DNA from: Symbiodinium natans
Lineage: Eukaryota; Sar; Dinophyceae; Suessiales; Symbiodiniaceae
Direction: 5' to 3'
Length of the DNA: 32,500 nt
Assembly (NCBI GenBank): GCA_905221605.1
Contig: CAJNDS010001105.1
Span: 1 to 32,500, forward strand
Under the pieces are notes generated by a model, which made no database searches, was not told the origin of the DNA, and saw nothing but the letters and a program-made list of their open reading frames with translations. Position numbers and translations under genes: made by a program. Below are positions 1 through 10,488 of this stretch, piece by piece (position 1 is the stretch's first letter; every line of letters starts with the position of its first letter).

Positions 1-385
1 ACAGCCAAAACCCTACAAATCTTAGGGGTTTAGGGATAGTGGCTTATGAAGTTCAGTAGGGTTTAGGGTTGAGGGTTGAGGGTTTAGGGTTTTGAGGTTC
101 ATGTAGGGTTTAGGCTGTTCAGCCCTGGTACGGTTTGTCGCCTCCAGCGGTGGCTGGACCTCAAGCCGTTTCAATGGTGGTGTCAAGGTTGCAGGGTGTG
201 GATTGAAGGGCCTCGGCTAGAAGCCCGAAGCCCTGAACCCTATAAAGCCGAAGCCCTAGACCGCAAAAGTGTCCATAAGTTAGATAGACCTCCCAGTCAA
301 ACCCACGGCTCTGAGCAGGAAACCTTCAAAGCTCGTTTTTCCCCACCCTCGGTGTGGGGTTGTTAGATTTTAAACTCAGCTCCCC
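1..385. other. Host non-coding DNA with degenerate telomere-like repeats
   Basis: No convincing gene is seen. Runs of TTTAGGG-like heptamers, mixed with GAGGGTT variants, lie at about 56-110. The remainder is GC-rich unique sequence with isolated 'ccctaaa'-like words. Short open frames here are by-products of low-complexity sequence. Confidence 0.6.
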
Positions 386-556
386 GAGTGTTCCTGGAGT
401 GCCCAACCCCAATGTGTCCCTGGAGTGCCCAACCAACCAGAGTGTTCCTGGAGTGCCCAACCCCAAAGTTTGTAGAGTGCCCCTGGAGTGCCCAACCAAC
501 CAGAGTGTCCCTGGAGTGCCCAACGTCAGAGTGTTCCTGGAGTGCCCAATATCAGA
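386..556. repeat. Minisatellite with a 'cctggagtgcccaac' core
   Basis: The core CCTGGAGTGCCCAA recurs six times at irregular spacing of about 23-35 bp, with linkers such as ACCAACCAGAGTGT and CCCCAATGTGT. The overlapping open frames in several phases simply reflect the repeat and are not proposed as genes. Confidence 0.7.
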
Positions 557-1630
557 GTATCTCTACCCAGAGAGGGTGGGGATGTTCGAAGTTTTTTGTT
601 TGTTCTTATTAGGTACGGGCTTATTTAGGGTTTAGGGTCTAGGGCGCAGGGTTTCTAAGGCAATCTGTTGATAAACCATCGCAACCAAAACTCCTAGTAC
701 CCCGCTGCCACACGAACGCGGCGGTGTAGAGACCCGTCGGAGTACTCCCCCTAAACCCTAAACCCTAAACCCCAAACCCTAAACCCGAAACCCTAAACCC
801 TAAACCCTAAACCCTCGCCATGAAGCCTGCTCGCCAGGAGTACTCCACTGCCAGCATGGCCAGTGGGGCATGGAGGCATTGATCCCGCCACTCGGGAAGT
901 AAACCCGAAACCAGGGTTTAGGGTTTAGGGTTCAGGGTGTACGGATCAGGGTTAGGGTTTAGGGGGTTTAGGTGTAGGGTATCAGGGTGTCAGGGTGTCA
1001 GGGTGTTAGTTAGGGTGTTAGGGTTTAGGGTTTAGGGTTGAGAGTTTAAAAGCTCGAACCCTACACTTAACTTTCTGTGTGGGTTAAGATGCAATCGAAA
1101 ACATGTGAGACCGAGCCCTTCGCATTGAACTGCCATCTACAATATCTTTTGGAGGAATTCCTGTTTCGTGGGGCAGACAACGAGAGTTGCCTAATCCCTA
1201 GACAACACCTAAACTGTAGCTCGAACGCCTAAACCCCAAACCCGAAACCCGAAACCCCAATCAAGGCCTTTCTGTGGTTACTAAACCCTGAACCCTAGAT
1301 GGGCTTTGACGACCTCTTTTGTAAAATCCAGATGGTCCGGTCTCTATATAAGTGCTTGTTTTTCGTGCACTCTTCCCACCCCCCCACCCCCCTCCCGGTA
1401 ACCCTAACCCCGAAAGCCTAAACCCTAAACCCCAAACCCCAAACCCGAAACCCTATACCCTTTCGTTTCCTCGGCTACTCTTGGGTCTAGGAGTGCAAAG
1501 AGACCGCAGATTGGGACATGACTGGAGAGCTTATGCTGAGGTTTGGGGGCACAAGAAGATTAAGGTCGAGAATGAAGCTTTGTTCTGCTGCCTTGAAGAC
1601 TTTGCGCTAAATCCTACGTGTGTCTGCATC
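557..1630. other. Host non-coding DNA with interstitial telomere-repeat clusters in both orientations
   Basis: CCCTAAA runs occur at about 749-815 and again, degenerately, at 1395-1462. The opposite strand motif TTTAGGG occurs at about 910-1050, with variants such as CAGGGTG. Between them is unique GC-rich DNA with no supported gene. The 124-residue open frame at 1352-1726 translates the repeats and the following (TA)n microsatellite and is not credible as a protein. Confidence 0.6.
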
Positions 1631-1631
1631 T

Positions 1632-1704
1632 GTATATATATATATATATATATTATGTATATATATATATACAAGCATATATATATATATATATATATAT
1701 ATGC
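1632..1704. repeat. (TA)n microsatellite
   Basis: Three blocks of alternating TA/AT are separated by 'ttatg' and 'caagc'. The tract is self-complementary and leads directly into a C10 run at 1707-1716. Confidence 0.85.
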
Positions 1705-1982
1705 TACCCCCCCCCCAAAGATCTAGGTATTTTCATGATTTAGCGATATCAAGTTGAATACTTGCATGGGCCCGGAGGCGATGTGAAGTTGAAGATTTAA
1801 CCGCCATTTAAACCTGAACCCTTAACCGTAAACCCCTTTTGGGTTAAGGCTTAAAAGGTTTAGGCCTTAAGATTTAGGCATTTAAACCTAAGCCCATCGA
1901 GTGTAAATCTTAGCGTACAGGGCCTAAACACTTAACCTTTAAGCCCTATAGGCATAGCAGGCCCATAGAGTTAAAGCCTTAA

Positions 1983-2885
1983 GGGGCCTAAACGCTTAAC
2001 CTTTAGACCCTATAGGCTATAGGGTCAAGGTTGAAGGGTTTTGGTTTTAAAAGTAAGTCTATAGAGTTCAGACCCTGAGGGGCCTAAACGCTTAACCTTT
2101 AAACCCTATAGGCTATAGGGTTAAGGTTTAAAGGTTTAGGATTCAAGATTTAGGCATTTAAACCCAAGCCCACCTTAAGGGTTTAAGGTTTTAAACCCTC
2201 AGGGCTTAAGAAATACCCTAAGCCTTTGGACCCCCCTTAAGGTTTAAGCTCATGGGCTTGTGTTTTAATGCCAAAATCTTAAACCCTAAGCCTTTCAACC
2301 TTAACCCTATGGCCTATAGGGTTTAAAGGTTAAGCGTTTAGGACCCTTAACCAAAAGGGGCCTAAACGCTTAACCTTTAGACCCTATAGGCTATAGGGTC
2401 AAGGTTTAAGGGTTTAGGTGTTAAAAGTAAGCCTATAGAGTTCAGACCCTAAGGGGCCTAAACGCTTAACCTTTAAACCCTATAGGCTATAGGGTTAAGG
2501 TTTAAAGGTTTAGGATTCAAGATTTAGGCATTTAAACCCAAGCCCACCTTGAGGGCTTAAGGTTTTAAACCCTCAGGGCTTAAGAAATACCCTAAGCCTT
2601 TAGACCCTATAGGGCTGAAAGGTTAAAGAGAGCGTAATGTCTGGGCATTTATACATTCAACGCCTAAAGGGTTAAACCCTGTTAACGTTTTAGAGCCCTA
2701 CAGGGCTTCAAGGTTCTGACCCTAAAGGGCTTAGGGTTATCGTTTCAATGCTGAAACCTTAAACCCTTAAGGCTTAAGCTCTATGGGCTTGTGTTTTAAT
2801 GCCAAAATCTTAAACCCTAAGCCTTTCAACCTTAACCCTATGGCCTATAGGGTTTAAAGGTTAAGCGTTTAGGACCCTTAAGGTT
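1983..2885. repeat. Long-period duplicated repeat rich in CCTATAGG palindromes
   Basis: A block starting GGGGCCTAAACGCTTAACCTTT at 1983 recurs at about 2080, 2357 and 2455. The 1983-2225 segment is repeated at about 2357-2600. A second block (about 2232-2350, containing GGGCTTGTGTTTTAATGCC) is repeated at about 2767-2885. Each copy carries the palindrome CCCTATAGGCTATAGGG. Words are built from TTTAAGG/CCTTAAA-like units, so the array may derive from degenerate telomere-like repeats. No gene is seen. Confidence 0.65.
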
Positions 2886-2971
2886 TAAACTCTATGGGCT
2901 GACTGTTGAACTTTTCAACCCTAAACCTTTAAACCTTAACCGTATAGCCTACAGGGCTTAAAGGTTTAGCC

Positions 2972-3331
2972 CACGATCCCGAAACACCGCAAAAACCAAT
3001 AAGAAACATAAAAACTATGGTTTCTGAAACTACTCGGCCGGCCACCCCAGCCACTAGTTTCGAAAATCATGGTTTTTGACATGTTTTTTTTTTTTTTTAA
3101 TTGTTTTTTTTTGCGATGTTTTGGGAGCATGGGCTCACGAAACATCGGTTTTACTGATGTTTTTTAGAGGTAGGCCTTCAATAACATACCTATGTTTTTT
3201 GAAGGTAGGCTTTCAAAAACATTGGTTTTACCGATGTTATTTTGAAGGTAGGCTTTCAAAAACATCGGTAAAACCGATTTTTAGCGTGGGACCCACGCTC
3301 CCGAAACACCGCAAAAACCAACAAAAACCAT
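2972..3331. repeat. Direct-repeat-flanked palindrome cluster
   Basis: About 38 bp containing CCCGAAACACCGCAAAAACC at 2972-3010 recurs at 3294-3331. Between the copies, GAAGGTAGGCTTTCAAAAACAT and ATCGGTAAAACCGAT-type palindromes repeat three or four times. The open frame across 3076-3333 translates these repeats and is not supported as a gene. Confidence 0.55.
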
Positions 3332-3476
3332 AAGACTGAGCCAGCCACTGGGATGCGAGCCATTGCGAGTATTACAAACACAAATGGTCAAGTATATTTC
3401 GAGTGGAATGTCTGCGAAGACGTGATCTTGAGCGACGCCACGAAAGCTAATTCTGACACTTTACAAGACGTGAACC

Positions 3477-3844
3477 CGATTGAAAAACGATTGAAACGAT
3501 TGAAATTCAATCGGGGGCCCGATTGAAAAACGATTGAAACGATTGAAATTCAATCGGGGGCAGGATTGAAGATTGAAGATTGAAGATTCCCAGAAAAAAG
3601 GTTTCCGGGAATCTTCAATCTTCAATCTTCAATCCGGTCTCCGATTGAATTTCAATCGTTTCAATCGTTTTTCAATCGGGGGCCCGATTGAAAAACGATT
3701 GAAACGATTGAAATTCAATCGGGGGCAGGATTGAAGATTGAAGATTGAAGATTCCCAGAAAAAAGGTTTCCGGGAATCTTCAATCTTCAATCTTCAATCC
3801 GGTCTCCGATTGAATTTCAATCGTTTCAATCGTTTTCAATCGGG
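3477..3844. repeat. Tandem foldback (long hairpin) repeat
   Basis: Two units of about 165 bp (3520-3684 and 3685-3844) follow a partial copy at 3477-3519. Each unit is almost perfectly self-complementary: CGATTGAAAAACGATTGAAA at its left end matches the reverse complement at its right end, and an inner GATTGAAGATTGAAGATT stem surrounds a loop near AGAAAAAAGGTTT. The arms are themselves built of ATTGAAG and ACGATTGAA subrepeats. The region would form very long hairpins in single-stranded DNA or RNA. Confidence 0.85.
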
Positions 3845-4321
3845 CTCACAATTTGAAAAGACGACCACGCACATATGAAGACTCGCACATATCAAGATTC
3901 ACATGTCCATATTGAGTTTTACATGTTTAGCTAGCCCCCCACCCCCAACCCTTAAACCCTAAAACAGATCCCAAAACCATGAAAATACCTAGATCTTTGG
4001 GGGGGGGGTACCATATATATACACCCAAAACCCTAAGTTACTACACCCAGTTACTCAAACCTAAACCCTAATTCACTAAACCCCTAAGTGACTCAACCCT
4101 ATCCCCCAAGCTGCTAAAAAACCTTAGAAGAACCCTCCGGGCCGAATCTCTTCTGACTTAAACACGGGGCCAAAAGACGACCCTTACAAGGGGCCCTTGG
4201 GGTTTACGGTTTAGGGTTTAGGTTAGGAAATCCTGCAAACCGCCCATCGCGTGCACCTCACAGGTATTGGTTGCGACGTGGCTCCTGCCACACCACAGAC
4301 CCGGAGGCTGCTGCAAAGACA

Positions 4322-4420
4322 GTTTAGGGTTTAGGGTTTAGGGTTTTGGGTTTAGGGTTTAGGGTTTAGGGTTTAGGGTTTAGGGTTTAGGGTTAGGTTT
4401 TAGGGTTTAGGGTTTAGGGT
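4322..4420. repeat. Interstitial (TTTAGGG)n array
   Basis: About fourteen nearly perfect TTTAGGG heptamers, with two variant units (TTTTGGG, TTAGGTT), run on the plus strand. This is one of the cleanest telomere-type tracts in the window. Confidence 0.9.
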
Positions 4421-4429
4421 AGTTAGCTT

Positions 4430-4507
4430 GGGATGGTTCCCCCTTGTACTAGCAGTCCTTGATAGGGATTATATCAAGGGGTACTGTTAGTATAAGGGGG
4501 GACACGC
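4430..4507. mobile_element. MITE-like element, copy A
   Basis: Left terminus GGGATGGTTCCCCCTTGTAC and right terminus ACTGTTAGTATAAGGGGGG are imperfect inverted repeats around a short AT-rich core. The same termini bound copies at 31115-31219 and 32355-32444. The lack of any coding capacity fits a non-autonomous DNA element. Confidence 0.6.
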
Positions 4508-5393
4508 CAACAGTGAGCAAAAGCCAGCCCAGTAAGTAGAGTTCAGAGTTTAGGGCGTAAGGGTTTAGGGCTTAGGGTATGGGCCTGAGATTGTTTTGGG
4601 GAAGGAATGTAGCAGACTCAGGGCTCTTCTTTGTTGCCTCTTCGGATTTGACAATACGGGGACCATATTGAGTTCCTTTTATAAGGCAACCATACTATGC
4701 GGGTCAAAGATACTTATTTTCGAAACCCCTCTTTCAGATGTCGGCACAGTTTTGGCTCAGTCGGGTTTGGGGTTTAAGCTTCTCTAGGCTTTCGAACAAA
4801 TCAAGGCATGCTCCAGCTGGCAGCCCTAAAACCTCGGATATGGTCATTTCCGAAGATAGGGTACCCCGAATATACCCCCCAAATACTACGTAGGAACCCC
4901 CGACAGGGTACCCCTATTTTTCGGAGACCCCCATATGTCGCAGGAAGCCGACTACTTCCTGGTGCCCTGGCACACGTGGTGTGACAGGATGATTTTCCGT
5001 ATGAATCAGCCAAGCCCTCGGCACAGGGATCTGGGGTGCATAGTCCAAATGGTGTCCGAAATTAGGGATGCCCCATTGGGGTCCTTATTATAAGGGAATC
5101 CCACAGCTTGGAAGTCAACAATAGGGGTCCCGTATTTTCGTATAGTCCCAAGTCCGAATAACAGTTGCAGTCTACAAAGTGCTTTACGCTGGGGCTGCCA
5201 GGTGAGCCCCAACCCCTGATTTCCCCCCAGGTCGCGTGAACCTGTGGGCGACATTTCTGCCGTGTACTTAGACCTCCTCCGCCGCAAGGCACATGTTCAA
5301 CGGAAGTTGCGGGGGGGGGGGGGGGGGGGGTTGGAGGTTGTAATAAAGGAGTCGGAATAAATACCCTTATGATCTCTTTGTAAATCCTTTACA

Positions 5394-5427
<34 letters not shown>

Positions 5428-6620
5428 AAAAAAAACATACGAATCATTCAGACCCCCATAGTAGGCCTTTGCGTTTGAAGGGCCTTCAGACTTGTAGAGC
5501 CCAGGCATGCAGGACCGTTGGACTGCTATGCTCGCTGGAAATTAAGCTATCTTTCTTGACGCGCGTAAGGGCTGTGTGTTCATCTCGTCTCCTCATTAAC
5601 CTGAAGCAAGACCCCACAGCGCCGACCCCCTGGGTACAAAAAACAGTTTTCGCACATCAACCTACTGCGCTTCAGCTCCTGCCGTCTGTATAAGTTGAGA
5701 CTATGCTCCCCTGAACAATAGCCCTCCGCCACCCCTGAATATGAAATATTTCCCAGGGGAAAGCCTTGCATTATTTCCCTAAGCCCTAATTAATCCGAAA
5801 ACCTCAACCTTACGGAATCTTTCACATTAGGCGGACGGACGGGGAGGGAGGTTTCGGGCTTAGGGATCCTACTCACCAGCACTTCGAATACTAAAGTTCC
5901 TGGGGAGCAGCAGAGCATGAGCCCTGAGTACTCCAAGTTGAGACTCAGGTTGTGGGGGTTATATATTTAGGATGTACGGTCTAGGATTCAGGGTTTAGGG
6001 TTTAAGGTTTAGAGTTTCGGGTTTAGGGTTGGGGTTTAAGGTTTCCATGGCTTAATATTTAGGCTTGAAGGGTCTCAGGGTTTTAGGGCTCAGAGTCGTC
6101 AAGCTTTCTATGTGATGTGTGGAGTTGGGTTCTGCAAGTAGGGGACCCCTGCTATGGATAAGTCCGAAGACGTGGCTCCTTGGCATCGACTTTTTGGGTT
6201 GGAAACAGAGCAAGCTTCGCTTGCTGGCTGCGTTTGGACAAAGTTCCGGGAAAACGACCGAAAGTTGCATTCATCGTTTGAGTTGTTCTATTTCCCAAAT
6301 GTGACCTCAGCAGGACTGCAGCGTACTTCATCCATGGAGATCAGGGGAGAACCGTCATGACTGGGGCCTTTATGGTCACAACTCTGCAATCGGCGCTGGG
6401 ATATGGACTGCAGGTGCAATGGCGCAAGCTTCCTGACACCGCTTCTGTGGATGGTAGCTTTCACTTAAAACAAACCTTGCTAACTCAAGCTACTTGACAC
6501 GGTTCTGTCTAATGGCCATTCCAAAGACCATTCACAAAAACTCTGAGACTTGTGACATGTACTGTAACCCAATCTAGGGCCCTCATAACCCTATTTATAG
6601 CCAGGGGCTCCCTGCTTGCA
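4508..6620. other. Host non-coding DNA, no supported gene
   Basis: Mostly unique, GC-rich sequence. The longest open frames are under 95 codons, overlap one another on both strands and show no recognisable domain. Telomere-like words occur at about 4545-4580 and 5985-6035. A G22 run (5311-5332) and a C19-A18 run (about 5398-5435) are listed separately. Confidence 0.5.
5310..5435. repeat. Poly-G / poly-C / poly-A tract pair
   Basis: About 22 G are followed by about 65 bp of AT-rich sequence, then about 19 C and 18 A. The G and C runs are complementary and could pair as a hairpin or form a G-quadruplex and i-motif. Homopolymer lengths are uncertain in any assembly. Confidence 0.7.
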
Positions 6621-7347
6621 CCCCTAAACCCTCAACCCTAAACCCCAAACCCTAAACCCCAAACCCTAAACCCCAAACCCTAAACCCTAGACCCTAAAGC
6701 CTAAACCCTACATGTAGAGTTTACGGTCGAGCCGCGGAGGAGGAGCTGCTTCCGCATTGGCCGCGCCAGCTGGGTCGGGACCACGTCTTCATCTTCTCCG
6801 ATCAGGGGATGAACTTCTTCCCGGAGCCACCCTAGGGTTTAGGGTTTAGGGTTTGGGGTTTGGGGCTTGGGGTTTAGGGTTTGGGGTTCAGGGTATAGAG
6901 TTTGGGGTTAGAGTTTAGAGGGTTGAGGGTTTAGGGTTTAGAGGGTTGAGGGTTTAGGGTTGCTACCTGGCCCCCCCACTATGGGCCTAAGTGTACCTTG
7001 GAAGGTGTACTTGGGGTATCTTGAAGGGCTTTTGGAGTACCTTTTTTGGCATAGGGCCCTAATCCCCTGGCAGGAGTGGCGGGACTACATTCCGCATTCC
7101 GTATTCCTCACGACCGAGGTGGAGAACCCTAAAATTACTAAATCCTAAACCCTAAACCCTAAACCCTAAACCCTAAACCCTTTGGGGTCTACCGTCTGCA
7201 AGGTCGCATAGCCTTCACCCCTCAAGGCCTTGTAAACCTCGACTAAGCCAGTTCCGTGCCCCCCCCCCCTCCGCCCAAGTTTAGGGTTCAGGGTTTAGGG
7301 TTTAGGGTTCAGGGTTTAGGGTTTAGGGTTTAGGGTTTAGGGTTTAT
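6621..7347. repeat. Interstitial telomere-repeat clusters with strand switching
   Basis: CCCTAAA/CCCCAAA units at about 6623-6712 are followed by TTTAGGG/TTTGGGG/GAGGG variants at 6834-6961, CCCTAAA at 7145-7182 and TTTAGGG at 7279-7347. Unique GC-rich spacers separate them. No gene is supported. Confidence 0.75.
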
Positions 7348-8582
7348 ATCCTGAAAAGAAAACCATGGTTTCCCTCGCCCCTAACATCACATCTTCCCCC
7401 TTAGGGTTTAGGGTTTAGGGTTGGTAGGTTTCGTTTTTTGTTGGGGGGGGGAGTCCTCTTCCAACTTCGGAAGGGCCCAAGGACCTACTGCACAAGGGTT
7501 TTGGTCTAAGGAGGGGCCCCCGAGGATATTAAAAGGGTTGTTAAGGTCCCTTAACTGGGTTATAGGTCTTGATTTAGGTCATACATCCCCAAGTAGATTT
7601 AGTGTAGAACGGGGGCCGCTGCTTGCAAGGGTCCATGTATCAAAATAGGGTATGCTCGGGCTTTAAAGGGCAGTTCCTATGTCGTGACTTTGCGCCCAGG
7701 CTCTTTTGAGCCGGCGGTGTTAAGGTTTCTTTTTACTTTGGGGCTGGTTTTGTAGGGTTTTCAGGCAGTTTTTAGGTTCTAGGCTGAGGGCTGGCGAGGT
7801 CGCCTTTGAGATTTGCGCGGTAGAAGCTTAAGAGTAGGGTTTAGAGTTTAGGGTTGAGGGTTTAGGGTTGAGGGTTTAGAGGGTTTAGGGTGAGGGAGGG
7901 TTTAGGGCAATGCCTCATGGAGGCTGTAGCTTTTTCGTTTGGGATGTGGGGGTTGTTGTGAGCACATTTGCTTCGCAAAACATGCTAAAAGCCCAAAGCC
8001 TTACAAACCCATGAATTAAAGTTTGCATGGTAAGGGGGCCACTTACTTGTATAATTACTCAGATACGTACCCGAAACCTTAAACCCTCAACCCTAAGCTT
8101 TACAATCCCTAAACTCCTGGCATCCAGTCTTTATGATCTCAGTCGCCCTCGCTCAACAGGCTTTGACGCCCGGTTGTGGACCTAGTTGCTACAACCCATG
8201 GAAGGACTCGCCACTTCCTCGTGGTTCGGCATTTATGTTTTAGGGTGCAGGTATTGGGATCTATAGAGAAACACTAGTCAGTGTGCATGTGTGTGTGTGT
8301 GTGTGTGGCCACTTTGTGGGCTCATGCGCTGCTTTTGTTTCGGGACTATATGCTACAGCTTGCGCGCGTGTGCGGGTGTGTGTGTGTGAGAGAGAGAGAG
8401 AGAGTGTGTGGGGGGGGCCATTTTTGAGATCTTTCAATCCCCAATCTTTGAAGTCCCCCCAGGGCTGTATTCAGCCCAGCCTAAATCCATGCCAGCTCAG
8501 CCGGCCCTTAAACGAGGTATTAAGTCCTACTTTTCAGGTTGTACTTCCCGCAACTAAAGTTAGTATGGGAAGGGGCCACCTA
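7348..8582. other. Host non-coding DNA with (TG)n and (AG)n microsatellites
   Basis: Short TTTAGGG tracts lie at about 7402-7424 and 7833-7890. (TG)n runs lie at 8287-8307 and 8366-8388, the second running into (GA)n at 8388-8404. The 107-residue frame at 8283-8606 is a translation of these microsatellites. No gene is seen. Confidence 0.55.
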
Positions 8583-8796
8583 CTAACCCTAAGCCCTAAA
8601 CCCTAAACCCCAAACCCTAAACCCTAAACCCTAATCCCCAAACCCCAAACCCCAAACCCCCAACCCCAAACCCCAAACCCCCAAACCCTAAACCCCAAAC
8701 CCCAAACCCCAAACCCCAAACCCCAAACCCCAAACCCCAAACCCCAAACCCCAAACCCCAAACCCCAAACCCCAAACCCCCAAACCCTAACCCGCC
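8583..8796. repeat. CCCTAAA to CCCCAAA variant array
   Basis: A few CCCTAAA units give way to about 20 near-homogeneous CCCCAAA heptamers with occasional CCCCCAA. The minus-strand Gly/Leu/Phe-rich frame through it is the translated repeat and not a gene. Confidence 0.85.
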
Positions 8797-10048
8797 TGAG
8801 CTGGAGGACTTGGTGTTGCCAGGCCTGGGCCCGTGATTTAAGGGACGTGAAGAGGGGACCTTGTTACGGGACGCAACAAGAGGTCTAGGGGCGTTATAGG
8901 GTTTAGGGTTTAGAGTTTGGGGTTTAGGGTTAGTCGTAGGATTCCGGGGTGCCCTAGACCCCAAAAACGCCGAAACACCAAAGCCTAAACCCTAGACCCT
9001 TCCAAGAGTCTCTCCCAGTATCCCTCCGGGTGGTTTAGAGTTTCGGGCTTAGGGTTTAGGGTTCAGGTTCGGGGTTTAGGGTTTAGAAACCGCCACAGCC
9101 ATCCTCTCGTCAGGCTGTCACCCTAAACCCTAAACCCTAAACAGTCTATGTTGCCTTCCTAAGAATGGGCTGGGGGCCTGAGGGGTCAGACTTCAGGCTC
9201 TATGAGTGTTTGTGCCTCGGGCTTAATCGGGAATGAGGGAATGAGGTACCCTACACAATTTCTTAAAGAGTATGTGTATATATATATATATATATAGGGC
9301 CCTGATTCCCTCCTCCCTTACTAAGCACCAGGGGTTTTGAGGTTTAGGGTTTCGGGCTCTGGGATCTTGACTCCTCAAGGCCGAAAGGCCTAAAGTCTAC
9401 AAACTGCTCCCGAAATCGAAGGTTGGAACTATGGGCCGCTAGTATGGTCCCTTATCCTTGTTATAGGGATCCGAAGTATGAGCCCTTATTCTGTAGTGTG
9501 TGTATAAGGGTTATATAACAGACCCATATCAAGGCCCCTTCTCCAGATCCCTTCCTACGAAATGCAGCGCGAGGACATCCTGACTACTTCCGTTTCCGGC
9601 GCATGATGGAGGCCCCACAGCCCTCAAATGATAGGGTGGTGCTTAGTCAAGGCTTCTTGTTTCGTCTATTCAGGGGTGTATTACTTCGGGTTTTTTGTGT
9701 AGCTGGAAGAAATCGTGGATCAGGGACCGCAAAAGCACCCAGAGTCTGACTGAAACGGAGTGGAGCAATGGTCCGGGGGGAACGCATTTCGCCCTAAACC
9801 CCCCCTAGCCCCTATATAGCCTATATACACCCTAAACCCCAAACCTTATAAACCCTAAAACACAAACCCGAAGCCCCTACACCCGAAACCCCAAACCTTA
9901 ACCCCCAAATCCACAACCCAGAATTCCTAAACAGAGGAATTGGCGGACCAAGGGTGCCGCGGGCATGGCGGTTTGGGATTTAGGGTTTATGTTAAAGCCC
10001 AGTTCTTGTAGGTAGGACCCTGCTCTTTCTGTTTTTGCTCTTTGGGTT
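8797..10048. other. Host non-coding DNA left of the provirus
   Basis: Contains telomere-like patches (about 8896-8930, 9034-9085, 9120-9143, 9820-9905), a (TA)n run at about 9277-9296, and unique sequence. No supported gene. Confidence 0.55.
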
Positions 10049-10065
10049 GGGGGGGGGGGGGGGGG
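10049..10065. other. Left insertion junction in a poly-G tract
   Basis: Seventeen G directly abut the first base of the left terminal repeat (ACTTACAC...). The right end of the element is also followed immediately by G, so the target was probably a G run. The target-site duplication would then be a few G and cannot be measured. Confidence 0.7.
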
Positions 10066-10488
10066 ACTTACACGACACCTCGCCCCGCCCTCTATTGAAC
10101 CATTCGGCGGCACACCAGACCGACAAATATCAACCAAAAAATCCCGAAATCATATTCCCGAAATCCTTAGCCCAAAATCTCAAGCCCAAATCCCCGCAAA
10201 ACCATATTCCCGAAATCCTATTCCCAAAATCCCAAGCCCAAAACCCCGAAAAAACACCTTCCCCCATAAATCCCCGTTATTCCTCAACCCAAAATCTAAA
10301 AAACACCTTCCCCCATAAATCCCCGTTATTCCTTAGCCCAAAATCACCCGAAAAAACCCAAAACCTAATCCCTTTAATATGCTTAACCATAAGCCCAAAA
10401 CCCAAGAATAACAATAAGCCTTATGTGGGGCAAGCTCCCTTTAATGAAATTTAATAGTATATTATTATAATATTAAACTACATTTTAT
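10066..10488. repeat. Left terminal inverted repeat
   Basis: The sequence is the reverse complement of 28840-29257. About 390 bp look identical; one 5-bp indel lies in an AT-rich palindrome near the inner edge (about 10450-10477). The repeat begins ACTTACACGACACC. It is built from CCCGAAATC/CCCAAAATC words and contains a 46-bp direct repeat (10251-10296 and 10300-10345, period 49). A reading frame runs through it only because it is stop-poor; it is identical in both TIRs and lacks protein-like features. Confidence 0.95.

Larger units (their letters stand above)
1694..4021. repeat. 2.3-kb segment bounded by an inverted repeat
   Basis: The 33-bp sequence at 1705-1736 (TA, then C10, then AAAGATCTAGGTATTTTCATG) reappears exactly as its reverse complement at 3978-4010. 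The match continues outward with one mismatch into the flanking TA repeat (about 1694 and 4021). The enclosed DNA has no recognisable protein gene. It contains long-period repeats, palindromes and a foldback block, listed separately. It could be a non-autonomous mobile element or a segmental inversion product. Seen: the inverted repeat. Inferred: that it marks the ends of a unit. Confidence 0.5.

Noticed and set aside
4801-5292. Overlapping minus-strand frames of 70-93 residues in host DNA
   Set aside because: Multiple mutually overlapping frames with no recognisable domain; expected by chance in GC-rich sequence.
8617-8964. 115-residue Gly/Leu/Phe-rich minus-strand protein
   Set aside because: It is a translation of the CCCCAAA heptamer array.
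9436-9530. Another copy of the MITE family
   Set aside because: Some words resemble the family (TAGTATGG, TATAAGGG), but the inverted termini cannot be aligned convincingly.
10035-10454. 139-residue Pro/Lys/Ser-rich frame in the left TIR, and its mirror at 28869-29354
   Set aside because: The frame is simply the low-complexity TIR read on one strand, runs out of the poly-G flank, and is identical in both TIRs. No domain or start context supports a gene.
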